Shown here: positions 22,970 to 32,449 of the stretch, in pieces
Layout of the letters: each line of letters begins with the position of its first letter
How positions within the stretch are numbered: the stretch's first letter is position 1
NCBI GenBank assembly: GCA_045536965.1
Contig: JAZSON010000008.1
Location: 1-42,088 of the forward strand
Length of the DNA stretch: 42,088 nt
Source of the DNA: UBA5448 sp045536965
GTDB lineage: Bacteria > Bacillota > Clostridia > Oscillospirales > SIG627
Direction: 5' to 3'
Notes under the pieces: generated by a model
Database searches by the model: none
What the model saw: the letters and a program-made list of their open reading frames with translations, nothing else
Told to the model about the DNA's origin: nothing
Position numbers and translations under genes: made by a program

Positions 22970-23776
22970 TCAGAGATTGGAGGAGGCGTTTTTGCTGTCG
23001 CGGCTACGGAGAATTTCATATAGAAGGACAGCTGAAGCGGAGGAAACATTGAGAGAATTGACCTTGCCGCGCATGGGGATGGTTGCCACGAAATCGCAGA
23101 GGGTTAAAAGTTGATGAGAAATGCCGTTTCCTTCGCTTCCGAGTACAAGGGCGAGGGGCATATCATAAGAAATATCGGTGTATTTGGTGCCGCCGATTTC
23201 ACATCCGACGATCCACAGTCCTTGCTTTTTCAAGGTTTGCACCGTGTGGCAGAGGTTGGAAACACGGGCGATTGCCATGTGTTCCAAAGCGCCGGCGGAA
23301 GTTTTGGATACCGTTCCCGTCAGGCCTGCCGCGCGACGGCGGGGGATGATGATGCCGTGCACACCTGCCGATTCGCAGTTGCGGATGAGCGCGCCCAGAT
23401 TGTGAGGATCGGCGATGCAATCGGCGATGACAATGAGCGGTTGTTCACCGCGGGATGCGGCGATCTCCAAGATGTCTTCTACGTCGCAATACTCTTTTTC
23501 GGCCGCCACCGCGACGACACCTTGGTGGGGTGTTTCGCCTGCGAGAGTAGCCAGTTTTTGCTTGCGGCAGGGAAGTACGGGGATGCGGCGGGAAGCGGCC
23601 TTGGCGACGATGACTTTCAAAGAACCATCGGGTTCGCCTTCCTGTACATAGATGCGGTCAATGGGAGCGTTGGTTTTCAAAAGCTCCATGACGGCGTTAC
23701 GGCCGATGACAAGCCGTGTTTCATTTTTGTTTTCGTTTGCTTTGTCGGCAAAATTGTTTTCGGGTGTAGGTACCAT
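22970..23776 (-). CDS. rlmB: 23S rRNA 2'-O-methyltransferase, RlmB/TrmH family
   Basis: This 268-residue SpoU-class (knotted) methyltransferase has an N-terminal substrate-binding domain (VIGRNAVMELLKTNAPIDRI, about 23-42; TPHQGVVAVAAE) and the three SPOUT motifs: DPHNLGALIRNCESAG (about 122-137), LVLGSEGNGIS (about 210-220) and IPMRGKVNSLNVSSASAVLL (about 232-251). RlmB modifies a G in domain V of 23S rRNA. In Firmicutes the same family is also annotated as YacO/TrmH, so the exact target is inferred. The ATG has GAAAGG 7 bases upstream. It is divergent from a second SpoU gene at 24013 and probably co-transcribed with the pseudo-ATPase. Confidence 0.92.
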   Translation of the reverse strand: MVPTPENNFADKANENKNETRLVIGRNAVMELLKTNAPIDRIYVQEGEPDGSLKVIVAKAASRRIPVLPCRKQKLATLAGETPHQGVVAVAAEKEYCDVEDILEIAASRGEQPLIVIADCIADPHNLGALIRNCESAGVHGIIIPRRRAAGLTGTVSKTSAGALEHMAIARVSNLCHTVQTLKKQGLWIVGCEIGGTKYTDISYDMPLALVLGSEGNGISHQLLTLCDFVATIPMRGKVNSLNVSSASAVLLYEILRSRDSKNASSNL

Positions 23777-23923
23777 ACGCTAACCTTTCGGACGCCCAGC
23801 GTCACTTTTATACGCATATTAGAATATATCTACCTAAAAGTATATCACAAATACAACACTTTGTATAGATGGACGGAAGATTTTTTTTATTTTTTTTATC
23901 TTTAAAAAAGTTTCAATTTCCTA

Positions 23924-23953
23924 TTGCATAGCAGGGTGGTTTTGTTATATTAT
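23924..23953 (+). promoter_or_regulatory. Candidate promoter of the second SpoU methyltransferase
   Basis: TTGCAT (23924-23929), an 18-base spacer and TATTAT (23948-23953). The 236-base divergent region 23777-24012 is very A+T-rich. A leftward promoter for rlmB must also lie in it, but no single candidate stands out. Confidence 0.5.
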
Positions 23954-24012
23954 ATATACGTGTATATTTTTCGCAGAATTGTTTTTTTATATAATAATTG
24001 AAAGGTTTTCGT

Positions 24013-24816
24013 ATGCGTATTCAAAATGTTACGGCGCGTCAAAATCCGACGGTCAAACTTGTTTATTCTTTGCGTGACAAAAAATACCGTGACGAAAACG
24101 GTTTTTTCGTGACCGAGGGGACTATTCCGCTGCAGGAGGGGCTCGACAGCGGGTATTTGCCCGTTTATCTTTTGGCGCGGGAAGATTTTGATTTATCTTG
24201 CCCTCTGATCCGACGATTGGAACAGATGGCAGAGACGTCATTTGTCTGCCATGTTTTGTCGGACAGTGCTTTTGAAAAGATTTCCTCCGATAAAGGGTCG
24301 GAAGGACTCGTTTGCGTTTGGAATCAGTTTATGAAGCGGGAAGAAGAACTGGAGAAAAGCATAGCCTCTTCGGAAAACCGTTTTTATTTAATACTGGAGG
24401 GATTGCAGGATCCCGGGAATTTGGGTACAATTCTTCGATCGGCGCTTGCCTTTGGCTGTGGGGGCGTATTTTTGTGTGATTGTGTGGATATATATAATCC
24501 GAAAGTGGTGCGCGCTTCCATGGGAAATATGTTTCGTATGCCCTTTGCGAGGGTAGAACGACTGGAAGACTTGAGAGCGCGCATGGCCGATACACGGTGG
24601 TTTGCTGCCGCGGTCACGCCCGGTGGACTTATGCCAAGCCAAATGCCTCAAAACGAGAAAATCGCTCTTTTGATCGGCAACGAGGGGCAGGGACTTTCTG
24701 ACAAGGCAATGCAGATGAGCGACGCGTCGGTGCATATACCCATGCGGGGTACCGAGTCGCTCAACGCCGCGGTTGCTGCTTCCATTTTGATGTGGGAAGC
24801 GGGAAAGGGGAGGTAA
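24013..24816 (+). CDS. TrmH/SpoU family RNA 2'-O-methyltransferase
   Basis: This 267-residue protein starts with the MRIQNVTARQNPTVKLVYSL segment typical of the YsgA/TrmH subgroup. Three SPOUT motifs follow: LQDPGNLGTILRSALAFG (about 133-150), LLIGNEGQGLS (about 213-223) and IPMRGTESLNAAVAASILMW (about 239-258). It is a probable rRNA or tRNA ribose methylase of unknown target. The ATG at 24013 follows GAAAGG; an upstream in-frame TTG at 23998 precedes that site. It leads the long rightward gene run, with dprA following after 3 bases. Confidence 0.9.
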   Translation: MRIQNVTARQNPTVKLVYSLRDKKYRDENGFFVTEGTIPLQEGLDSGYLPVYLLAREDFDLSCPLIRRLEQMAETSFVCHVLSDSAFEKISSDKGSEGLVCVWNQFMKREEELEKSIASSENRFYLILEGLQDPGNLGTILRSALAFGCGGVFLCDCVDIYNPKVVRASMGNMFRMPFARVERLEDLRARMADTRWFAAAVTPGGLMPSQMPQNEKIALLIGNEGQGLSDKAMQMSDASVHIPMRGTESLNAAVAASILMWEAGKGR

Positions 24817-24819
24817 GGT

Positions 24820-26043
24820 GTGACAAGGGATACATTGTTGCGGTGGATTTGGTTGACCTTGGCGACTTCCATCGGCACTTATACACCCCATCGGCTTTTA
24901 CAGCATTTTTCCACCGTGGAGGCGGTTTTTGATGCCGACGAAGAAGCGTATGCGAAGGTGGACGGACTGAGAAAAAGCAGTATTCCTCGATTGCTTGATA
25001 AAAGTTTGAGGCGTGCCGAGGGGATTGTGGCCTATTGCGAGGAAAATGATGTACGCATAATCACTTGCGAGGATTATGCCTACCCCAAAAGGCTCAAAAC
25101 GCTTTTGACTTACCCGCTCGTTTTATACTGGGTGGGGGAGATGTATGACTTGAATGCAACGCCGTGTGTGTCGGTTGTCGGACCCAGAGAAAAAATGAGC
25201 GAATATGGGAAAGCGGCGGCCAAAAGAATCGCTTTTGATTTGGCACGCAACGGTGTTTTGATCGTCAGTGGATTGGCAAAAGGTATTGATGGGATCGCCC
25301 ATAAGGCGGCATTATACGCCGAGGGGAAAACGGTCGGCATTTTGGGCTGCGGTATAGATCGTATTTATCCGCCTTGCAACAAGGAGTTGTATTTACATAT
25401 GTACGGTCACGGCGCGGTCATCAGCGAATATCCACCCAACACACCGCCCATCGGCCAGCATTTTCCCGCACGCAACCGCATCATTGCTGCCATGTCCTCG
25501 GCAGTTTTGGTGGTGGAGGCGGGAGAGGGCAGCGGTGCTCTGATTACCGCCGACATTGCTTTCCATCAAAAACGGACGGTGTATGCCGTGCCCGGTTCTA
25601 TTTTTTCGCCAACGGCAATCGGGTCTAATCATTTGTACCGTTTGGGCGCGCGCCCTTGTATGTGTTATCAGGATATAACCGAGGCTTTGCGGGAAGAATT
25701 TCCCGATGCCATTCCCTTGCGTCCTCAACCCGTACAGGTGAAAAAAGAAAAGAAACTTGAAAAGAAGCGGGATTATTTGCCGTCGTATGACAGGAAAAAG
25801 CGGCCTCTTGTGGAGAAAAGAATCTTGCGGGAGTCAAACCACTCGAAAAAGGATTTGGAGGGGTTGACGGCGGAGGAAAAAGCCGTGTATGCTCTTTTGC
25901 ATTTTGAACCCGTGAGCGCCGACTCACTGGTAACCGAAGAAAGAAACATTTCGCAAACCATGCGGATCTTATCTTCTTTGGAGATGAAGGGTGTTGTTTG
26001 TGCCTGTCCCGGTAATCGATTTATGCGCGAGAATCTGTCCTGA
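24820..26043 (+). CDS. dprA: DNA processing protein DprA
   Basis: This 407-residue protein has an N-terminal helical region and the Rossmann-like DprA core. SVVGPREKMSEYG (about 113-125), VSGLAKGIDGIAHKAAL (about 149-165), GCGIDRIYPPCNKEL, FPARNRIIAAMSSAVLVVEA and YAVPGSIFSP are all diagnostic. After a basic linker (KKEKKLEKKRDY) a C-terminal winged-helix-like domain follows (EKAVYALLHFEPVSADSLVT). DprA binds incoming single-stranded DNA and loads RecA during transformation. The start is GTG 24820, 6 bases after GGGAGG. It sits directly upstream of topA, the standard order in Firmicutes. Confidence 0.95.
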   Translation: MTRDTLLRWIWLTLATSIGTYTPHRLLQHFSTVEAVFDADEEAYAKVDGLRKSSIPRLLDKSLRRAEGIVAYCEENDVRIITCEDYAYPKRLKTLLTYPLVLYWVGEMYDLNATPCVSVVGPREKMSEYGKAAAKRIAFDLARNGVLIVSGLAKGIDGIAHKAALYAEGKTVGILGCGIDRIYPPCNKELYLHMYGHGAVISEYPPNTPPIGQHFPARNRIIAAMSSAVLVVEAGEGSGALITADIAFHQKRTVYAVPGSIFSPTAIGSNHLYRLGARPCMCYQDITEALREEFPDAIPLRPQPVQVKKEKKLEKKRDYLPSYDRKKRPLVEKRILRESNHSKKDLEGLTAEEKAVYALLHFEPVSADSLVTEERNISQTMRILSSLEMKGVVCACPGNRFMRENLS

Positions 26044-26088
26044 AGGACGGGGACTTGCTTTACGTTTAGTTTTGAAAGGAAATAGTTT

Positions 26089-28347
26089 ATGGCAAATCAT
26101 TTGGTTATTGTGGAATCTCCCGGAAAGGCGGGAACTATCAAAGGTTATTTGGGAAACAGTTATAAAGTGCTTGCTTCCAAAGGGCATGTTTGCGATCTTC
26201 CCGTCAGTTCGTTGGGCGTGGATATAGAAAACGGCTTTCAACCCAAATATATCAATATTCGCGGAAAAGGGGATTTGATCCGCGCTTTGAAAAAAGAAGC
26301 GGCAAAGGCCGACTGTGTTTACCTTGCGACCGACCCCGATCGCGAGGGAGAAGCCATTTCTTGGCATCTTGCGCGTGTTTTGGGTCTGGAGGAAGGAAAA
26401 GCCAAACGGGTGACCTTCAATGAAATTACAAAGGATGCTGTCAAACATGCAATCGCGCATCCTACGACCATTGATATAAACAGAGTGGATTCCCAGCAGA
26501 CCCGCCGTATCCTCGACAGAATTGTGGGATATAAACTCAGTCCTTTGCTTTGGAAGCGTATTCGCAGTGGTCTGTCTGCAGGACGTGTCCAGTCGGTTGC
26601 CACCCGCATTGTAGTGGAAAGGGAAAATGAAATCCGCGCCTTTGTGCCCGAAGAATATTGGACGCTGGAAGCCATTTTGTCCGGCAACGCCAAAAAAACC
26701 TTTACCGCCGCCTTTTACGGTAAAAACGGCAAAAAAACAGTGCCGAAAACCGGAGAGGAATGCGCAAAGATCGTTTCGGATCTTGCCGATGCGGTATACA
26801 GTGTCAAAACCATTAAGCGCGGTACGAAAACACGCAATCCCGCGCCGCCTTTTACCACATCTGCCCTCCAACAGGAAGCCTATAAAAAACTGAATTTCCA
26901 AACACAGCGTACCATGCGTATTGCGCAGGAGCTTTATGAGGGTGTTACTCTGTCGAAAAAAGGCGGACACGGTTTGATCACCTACATGCGTACCGACTCG
27001 CTCCGCATTTCCGAGGAGGCCAGAGCTGCCGCCAAGGGATACATTACCGAAAAATACGGTCAGGAATTTTATCCTGCCAAGCCGCGTTTTTATAAAGCGA
27101 AGGGCAATTCCCAGGATGCGCACGAAGCGATACGCCCTACCAATCTTGCCTTTACGCCCGAAAGCATTCAGGCAAGTTTGACGGCCGAGCAGTATAAGTT
27201 GTATAAGCTGATTTGGGATCGTTTTATTGCAAGTCAAATGGAATCGGCTACCTTTGACAGCGTGGCTGTTGATATTACGGCAGGGGATTATTTGTTCCAC
27301 GCCACCGGCGAAACCATGCGTTTTGCGGGTTTTTTGAGTGTTTATGAAGAAACCTCGGATGAAAAAGAAGATAAAGCCGGTAAAAACTCCCGTCTTCCCG
27401 CCTTGGAAGAAGGGGAAATATTGGATTTGAAAGAACTGAGACACAAGCAAAACTTTACCCAGCCGCCCTCCCGGTACACTGAGGCGACTTTGATTCGCGC
27501 TTTGGAAGAAAAAGGAATCGGACGTCCGAGCACCTACACGCCGACTTTGAGTACCATTTTGTCTCGCGGATATATTGAGAGAAGTGGTAAGCAGTTGGTG
27601 CCCACCCCCCTCGGCGAGGTAACGACGCAGTTGATGTGTGACAGCTTTGCTTCTATTGTCGACTATGAATTTACGGCCGATATGGAAGAAAATCTTGACC
27701 GCATCGCCGCGGGAACGGCGTCGGGACAAGAAATCCTTGCCGATTTTTACGAAGAGTTTTCCGCTCTGCTTCAGAAAGCCGAAAGCGATGTAAGCGAGGG
27801 TAAAATTGCGGTGCCCGACGTTGAGCTCGATGTCATTTGCGAAAAATGCGGCCGTAAGATGGTCATTAAATCGGGACGCTTTGGAAAGTTTGCCGCTTGC
27901 CCCGGTTATCCCACCTGCAAAAACACAAAGCCGCTGGATAAAAGCGGTAATGTTGCCCCCGAAAAACCTCCCGTGTACGTCGAAGATATGCGATGCGAGA
28001 TCTGCGGCAAGCGGGTCGTGAAAAAGAACGGAAGATTCGGTGAATACTTTGCTTGCGAGGATTATCCCACTTGCAAATTTACACGTCAGTTGGTTCGCGA
28101 CGCGGGGGTAGCTTGTCCCAAATGCGGTGGAAAGGTTATCATCAAAAAGGGGAAAAAGAAAGATTTTTACGGTTGCGAAAATTATCCCAAATGCGATTTT
28201 TCGTCCTGGTATTTGCCTGTTGGGGAGAAGTGCCCCGAGTGCGGTGATATGCTTGTTTCTAAGCGAAATGGTGCCGTGCATGCTTGCCGCACTTGTAAAT
28301 TTAGCAAAAAAGCGGGCGGGGATGCTAAATCGGAGAAGACGAAATGA
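26089..28347 (+). CDS. topA: DNA topoisomerase I
   Basis: This 752-residue type IA topoisomerase relaxes negative supercoils. The Toprim domain opens with LVIVESPGKAGTIKGYLG and has DPDREGEA at 82-89. The catalytic tyrosine lies in GLITYMRTDS (Tyr299). Four C-terminal zinc ribbons follow from about residue 580: CEKCGRKMV...CPGYPTC, CEICGKRVV...CEDYPTC, CPKCGGKVI...CENYPKC, and a final CPECG...CRTC. All four retain four cysteines. AAAGGA precedes the ATG. The stop overlaps the trmFO start (ATGA). Confidence 0.97.
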   Translation: MANHLVIVESPGKAGTIKGYLGNSYKVLASKGHVCDLPVSSLGVDIENGFQPKYINIRGKGDLIRALKKEAAKADCVYLATDPDREGEAISWHLARVLGLEEGKAKRVTFNEITKDAVKHAIAHPTTIDINRVDSQQTRRILDRIVGYKLSPLLWKRIRSGLSAGRVQSVATRIVVERENEIRAFVPEEYWTLEAILSGNAKKTFTAAFYGKNGKKTVPKTGEECAKIVSDLADAVYSVKTIKRGTKTRNPAPPFTTSALQQEAYKKLNFQTQRTMRIAQELYEGVTLSKKGGHGLITYMRTDSLRISEEARAAAKGYITEKYGQEFYPAKPRFYKAKGNSQDAHEAIRPTNLAFTPESIQASLTAEQYKLYKLIWDRFIASQMESATFDSVAVDITAGDYLFHATGETMRFAGFLSVYEETSDEKEDKAGKNSRLPALEEGEILDLKELRHKQNFTQPPSRYTEATLIRALEEKGIGRPSTYTPTLSTILSRGYIERSGKQLVPTPLGEVTTQLMCDSFASIVDYEFTADMEENLDRIAAGTASGQEILADFYEEFSALLQKAESDVSEGKIAVPDVELDVICEKCGRKMVIKSGRFGKFAACPGYPTCKNTKPLDKSGNVAPEKPPVYVEDMRCEICGKRVVKKNGRFGEYFACEDYPTCKFTRQLVRDAGVACPKCGGKVIIKKGKKKDFYGCENYPKCDFSSWYLPVGEKCPECGDMLVSKRNGAVHACRTCKFSKKAGGDAKSEKTK

Positions 28348-29687
28348 TGGAACCGATTCATGTTGTAGGCGGAGGATTGGCGGGGTGTGAGGCCGCTTGG
28401 CAGATTGCAAGGTGCGGCGTTCCTGTCATTCTCCACGAAATGAAACCGATCAAAAAAACACCTGCGCATCATTCGGATGATTTGGGAGAACTGGTTTGCT
28501 CCAATTCTCTTCGTTCCGATCAACTTGAAAATGCGGTCGGGCTTTTGAAAGAAGAAATGCGGCATTTGGGCAGTTTGATTCTCGCGGCCGCCGATGCTTG
28601 TCGGGTGCCCGCGGGTGGCGCGCTTGCCGTTGACAGAAGCGGGTTTTCCCGTTTTATTACCGAGAAAATACGAAACAACCCTCTTATTACGGTGCAAAAC
28701 GAAGAGATTTCGACCATTCCCGACAGCGGGATTTGGGTCATTGCCTCGGGGCCTTTGACTTCGGAAAAATTGGCGGATGATATTTTGCGCGTGACGGGTG
28801 AAGACGGACTTTTCTTCTTCGATGCAGCCGCGCCGCTCATCTCCAAGGACAGCATTGATTTTAGCAAGGCTTTTTATGCTTCCCGTTACGGAAAAGGGAC
28901 GGCTGATTATATTAACTGTCCGATGAATGAGGAAGAATACAATGCGTTTTATGAGGCGCTTATTTCGGCAGAGAGCGCCGTCTTGCATGACTTTGACGTC
29001 AATCATCCCCGTGTTTTCGAGGGGTGTATGCCTGTTGAGGTGATGGCAAAGCGCGGCAGAGATACGCTGCTTTACGGCACTTTGAAGCCTGTTGGCTTGA
29101 CCGATCCGCGTACCGGCTTCAGACCTTATGCCGTAGTGCAGCTCAGGCAAGACAATGCCGCCGCCAGCATTTATAATCTGGTGGGATTTCAGACCCATCT
29201 GACATTCCCCGAACAAAAAAGAGTTTTTGGTATGATTCCGGGCCTTGAAAATGCTGAATTTCTCCGTTACGGAGTGATGCACCGCAATACATTTTTACAT
29301 TCACCTGCTTTATTGGATGCCGATTATTCGCTCAGACGCGATCCCCGTATCTTTTTTGCGGGACAGATGACCGGCGTGGAGGGTTATGTGGAATCGGCGT
29401 CATCCGGATTTGTGGCCGGATTTGCGGCCGCACAGCGAGCCTTGAATAAAACGTATTCTCCCTTGACCAATCAGACGGCCATCGGCGCTCTTGCCGCTTA
29501 TATTTCCAACAAAGCGGTGGTGGATTTTCAGCCGATGAACGTGAATTTCGGTATTATTGAATCGGGAGAAAGAGTCCGCGGTAAGAAGCGGGAACGCAAT
29601 CTTGCCATTGCCGAGCGTGCGCTTGCCTATATCGATGCGTGGAAATCGGAAGTTTTCGGGCAAGACACAGAAAGGATAATTTTATGA
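28344..29687 (+). CDS. trmFO: Methylenetetrahydrofolate-tRNA-(uracil-5-)-methyltransferase TrmFO
   Basis: This 447-residue FAD enzyme makes m5U54 in the tRNA T-loop using methylenetetrahydrofolate. The FAD-binding HVVGGGLAGCEAAWQIA is at the N-terminus, then LVCSNSLRSD (about 50-59), CMPVEVMAKRGRDTL (about 228-242), FAGQMTGVEGYVESASSG (about 334-351) and FQPMNVNFGI. The length and motif order are those of TrmFO rather than the longer MnmG. The first of two adjacent ATG codons is used. It overlaps topA and plsX by ATGA. Confidence 0.96.
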   Translation: MMEPIHVVGGGLAGCEAAWQIARCGVPVILHEMKPIKKTPAHHSDDLGELVCSNSLRSDQLENAVGLLKEEMRHLGSLILAAADACRVPAGGALAVDRSGFSRFITEKIRNNPLITVQNEEISTIPDSGIWVIASGPLTSEKLADDILRVTGEDGLFFFDAAAPLISKDSIDFSKAFYASRYGKGTADYINCPMNEEEYNAFYEALISAESAVLHDFDVNHPRVFEGCMPVEVMAKRGRDTLLYGTLKPVGLTDPRTGFRPYAVVQLRQDNAAASIYNLVGFQTHLTFPEQKRVFGMIPGLENAEFLRYGVMHRNTFLHSPALLDADYSLRRDPRIFFAGQMTGVEGYVESASSGFVAGFAAAQRALNKTYSPLTNQTAIGALAAYISNKAVVDFQPMNVNFGIIESGERVRGKKRERNLAIAERALAYIDAWKSEVFGQDTERIIL

Positions 29688-30706
29688 GATTGATTATCGA
29701 TGCCATGAGCGGTGACAACGCACCCCATGAGATCATTGCAGGCGGCCTTTTGGGCGGCGAAGAGTACGGTGTGGACATCGTATTTTGCGGGGATGAATCT
29801 GTGATTCGCTCGCGGTTGGATGCACAAGGGAAAAAGTCGTCCTGCTGCGTGGATATTTTGCCTGCCGACGGGGTCATTACCATGGAAGAAGACCCGATGT
29901 CTATACTTAAATCCAAGAAGAATACCTCGATGGGCGTGGGCCTTTCTTCCTTGAAAGCCGGTGCGGGCGATGCCTTTTTGTCTGCCGGTAATACCGGTGC
30001 ATTGGTAGCGGGTTCCGCGTTGATCTTAAAACGCATCCGCGGTATTCGCCGTGCCGCGATCGGCAGTATTTTGCCGTCTAAGGAACCGACTTTGCTGGTG
30101 GACAGCGGCGCCAACGTTGAGGTGTCCCCCGAAGATTTGCTTTCCTTTGCCTTGATGGGCTCGGTGTATATGAAGCGATTTCTCGGAATGGAAAGTCCGC
30201 GTGTGGGTCTGTTGAACAACGGTACCGAGGCGTGTAAGGGCAGAGAAGTACATGTGGAAGCGTATAAGCTGTTGCAAGCCTGCGAAAAAATCAATTTTGC
30301 GGGGAATATCGAAGGAAATATGATGCCCTTTTCCTATTGTGATGTTTTGGTTGCAGACGGTTTTTCGGGAAATATATGCTTGAAAACGTTGGAGGGTGTC
30401 GGTAAATATGTGGTTTCCTCGTTCAAGGAAGCTTTGATGTCCACCACAACCAGCAAGATCGGCGCGCTTCTTGCAAAAAAACAATTAAAGAAATTGGTGA
30501 AAAAGTTTTCTGCAGATCAGTACGGCGGAGCTCCCATTCTGGGTGTGTCCAAGCCTGTGATCAAAGCCCACGGTTCCTCCAAGGCGGTGGCCATTCAAAA
30601 TGCTGTCAGACAAGCCAAGATTTTTTACGAGTCGGGAATTATTGATGAGATTTTAACTCTTGCCGCAACCGACAAAGAAGTGGAAGCGAAAGGAATTGCG
30701 TTATGA
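29684..30706 (+). CDS. plsX: Phosphate acyltransferase PlsX
   Basis: This 340-residue peripheral-membrane enzyme converts acyl-ACP to acyl-phosphate for PlsY. The N-terminus RLIIDAMSGDNAPHEII is the family signature, though most family members have DAMGGD; here it is DAMSGD. Further motifs are AGNTGALVAGSALIL, LLVDSGANVE, LLNNGTE and VADGFSGNICLKTLEG. The ATG at 29684 has AAAGGA upstream and overlaps the trmFO stop. The next gene is rnc, with no acyl carrier protein gene between them. Confidence 0.95.
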   Translation: MRLIIDAMSGDNAPHEIIAGGLLGGEEYGVDIVFCGDESVIRSRLDAQGKKSSCCVDILPADGVITMEEDPMSILKSKKNTSMGVGLSSLKAGAGDAFLSAGNTGALVAGSALILKRIRGIRRAAIGSILPSKEPTLLVDSGANVEVSPEDLLSFALMGSVYMKRFLGMESPRVGLLNNGTEACKGREVHVEAYKLLQACEKINFAGNIEGNMMPFSYCDVLVADGFSGNICLKTLEGVGKYVVSSFKEALMSTTTSKIGALLAKKQLKKLVKKFSADQYGGAPILGVSKPVIKAHGSSKAVAIQNAVRQAKIFYESGIIDEILTLAATDKEVEAKGIAL

Positions 30707-31431
30707 GAAATGAAGCTGTGTATCCTGAGAGCTTTTGTAAAGCGGCGCAACGGCTGCAAGAGGTTATCGGATATACGTTTGAAGATCCAAGTTACTTATA
30801 TGAGGCATTGACCCATTCATCTTTTGCAAACGAACAGACCAAGAGTGTTTTTCCCTGCAACGAACGATTGGAGTTTTTGGGGGATTCGGTTCTTTCGCTT
30901 GCGGTTTCCCGTTACCTATTTGGGGCGCACAACGCTTTTCCCGAAGGGGAATTGACCAAGATCCGCGCCTTGACGGTATGTGAAAACGCCTTGTATGAGT
31001 ATGCCTGTCAGATTTCACTGGGCGAGTATCTTTTGCTGGGCAAAGGAGAAGAAGCGAGCGACGGGCGGCATCGACGTTCCATTTTGGCCGATGCTTTCGA
31101 GGCGCTGATCGCCGCCATTTATTTGGACGGATCCATTGACGATGCCGAAGAATTCGTGATGGATTTTGCCAAGGAAAAGGCCGAAAAAGCGGTGCTTTCC
31201 AATCGCATCAAGGATTATAAAAGTTATTTGCAACAGTTGGTGCAAAACAGTCCCGGGGATAAACTTGATTACCGCTTGGTCGGTGAGAGCGGACCTGATC
31301 ACAAAAAGGAATTTACCGTGCAGGTGTACTTGAACAGCAATTGCATTGGCACGGGAGTGGGTACCAGCAAACGGGATGCGGAGCAAAAGGCCGCCAAAGA
31401 AGCGCTGATTCTTTTCGGCGAGTCGGTCTGA
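30703..31431 (+). CDS. rnc: Ribonuclease III
   Basis: This 242-residue double-strand-specific endoribonuclease matures rRNA and processes other RNAs. The catalytic signature NERLEFLGDSVLS is at about 46-58, and the second acidic cluster is DAFEALIAAIYLDGS (about 129-143). A C-terminal dsRNA-binding domain follows (KSYLQQLVQNS, then GTGVGTSKRDAEQKAAKEAL). It overlaps plsX by ATGA. Confidence 0.97.
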   Translation: MRNEAVYPESFCKAAQRLQEVIGYTFEDPSYLYEALTHSSFANEQTKSVFPCNERLEFLGDSVLSLAVSRYLFGAHNAFPEGELTKIRALTVCENALYEYACQISLGEYLLLGKGEEASDGRHRRSILADAFEALIAAIYLDGSIDDAEEFVMDFAKEKAEKAVLSNRIKDYKSYLQQLVQNSPGDKLDYRLVGESGPDHKKEFTVQVYLNSNCIGTGVGTSKRDAEQKAAKEALILFGESV

Positions 31432-31432
31432 T

Positions 31433-32449
31433 ATGGCAAAAAACAAGATATTGCCCTTTTTTATTCCCCATATCGGTTGTCCGCATCGGTGTATTTTTTG
31501 CGATCAAAATGCCATTACAGGCAAAACATTTGATGTACAAGCGATCCACCGTGATCTTGCGGTCTACTTTGCCGATGAAACCCACGCGGGAACACAGATT
31601 GCCTTTTTCGGCGGTAGTTTTACTGCCATCGACAGAGATTTGATGGAGATGCTGCTTTGTGAAGCCAACGTGTATATCCAAAGGGGAATGGCGAGCGGGA
31701 TACGCATTTCCACCCGTCCCGATGCGGTAGAAGATGAGATGCTGATCCTTCTTAAACAGTATGGGGTAACCCATGTCGAACTTGGGATTCAGAGTATATC
31801 GGACGATGTTTTGACGATAACGCATCGGGGACATTGCGCCGCGCAAAGCGTGGCGGCACTCCAAAGGGTTGTGTCGCATGGATTGATCGCGGGCGGTCAG
31901 ATGATGGTCGGTTTGCCTTTATCCGATGCTGAGAAGGAGCTTGAAACGGCAAGGGTCATTTGTCGATGCGGCGCAAAGGAAAGTCGTATTTATCCAACGG
32001 CGGTATTTCCCCATACCCCTTTGTACTCTCTTTATAAAAGGGGAGAGTATTCGCCGCTGTCTTTGGAGGCGGCACTCGAAAGATGCGTGCCGTTATATGA
32101 GGAATTTTTGAAAAACGATGTAACGGTGCTCAGAATCGGATTGTGTGAAAATGAAAGTCTGCACAAGGAAAACGAAATGCCGATCGGGCCGATGCATCCC
32201 GCCTTCGGAGAACTTGTTTTGCAGGCGGAAATGAAAAGAAAAATTGACCGCGCCCTCGAAGGTGAAATGTCGGTGGCGGGAAAGAAAATGGAAATTACCG
32301 TGCCTGAAAAAAGTATTTCCTGCTTGACGGGACACGGTGGAATCAAACCCTATTTATACGGGCGATACGCGCCGACGTCGATCGACTTTATTGCCGACGC
32401 GGCTATGACTGATAAACGAGGTGTCAAGATTGTACTTAAAGACCATTGA
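31433..32449 (+). CDS. Radical SAM protein, Elp3-like
   Basis: This 338-residue protein has the iron-sulfur motif CPHRCIFC (CX3CX2C) at about 16-23, then FFGGSFTAID, a substrate-barrel segment VELGIQSISDDVL and MMVGLPL. The C-terminal part (RIGLCENE, about 241-330) resembles the radical SAM C-terminal extension also seen after Elp3/coproporphyrinogen-oxidase-like domains. It lacks the GNAT acetyltransferase domain of true Elp3. Its substrate is unknown. The position between rnc and smc is recurrent in Clostridia, from general knowledge. The ribosome site is weak (GGCGAG within the end of rnc), which suggests translational coupling. Confidence 0.88.
   Translation: MAKNKILPFFIPHIGCPHRCIFCDQNAITGKTFDVQAIHRDLAVYFADETHAGTQIAFFGGSFTAIDRDLMEMLLCEANVYIQRGMASGIRISTRPDAVEDEMLILLKQYGVTHVELGIQSISDDVLTITHRGHCAAQSVAALQRVVSHGLIAGGQMMVGLPLSDAEKELETARVICRCGAKESRIYPTAVFPHTPLYSLYKRGEYSPLSLEAALERCVPLYEEFLKNDVTVLRIGLCENESLHKENEMPIGPMHPAFGELVLQAEMKRKIDRALEGEMSVAGKKMEITVPEKSISCLTGHGGIKPYLYGRYAPTSIDFIADAAMTDKRGVKIVLKDH

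Noticed and set aside
23777..24012. A hidden small gene or RNA in the divergent region between the two SpoU genes
   Set aside because: The region is A+T-rich with T-runs. Only promoter-like sequences are seen and there is no convincing frame or stable structure.
25969..28410. 813-codon open frame on the minus strand opposite topA
   Set aside because: It lies antisense to the whole topA gene. The translation has no recognisable domains and reads as the complement of topA codons; topA has all motifs and a ribosome site.
32421..32429. GTG at 32421 as the smc start
   Set aside because: The GAGGTG ribosome site would overlap it. TTG 32430 has correct spacing and gives the usual SMC N-terminus.
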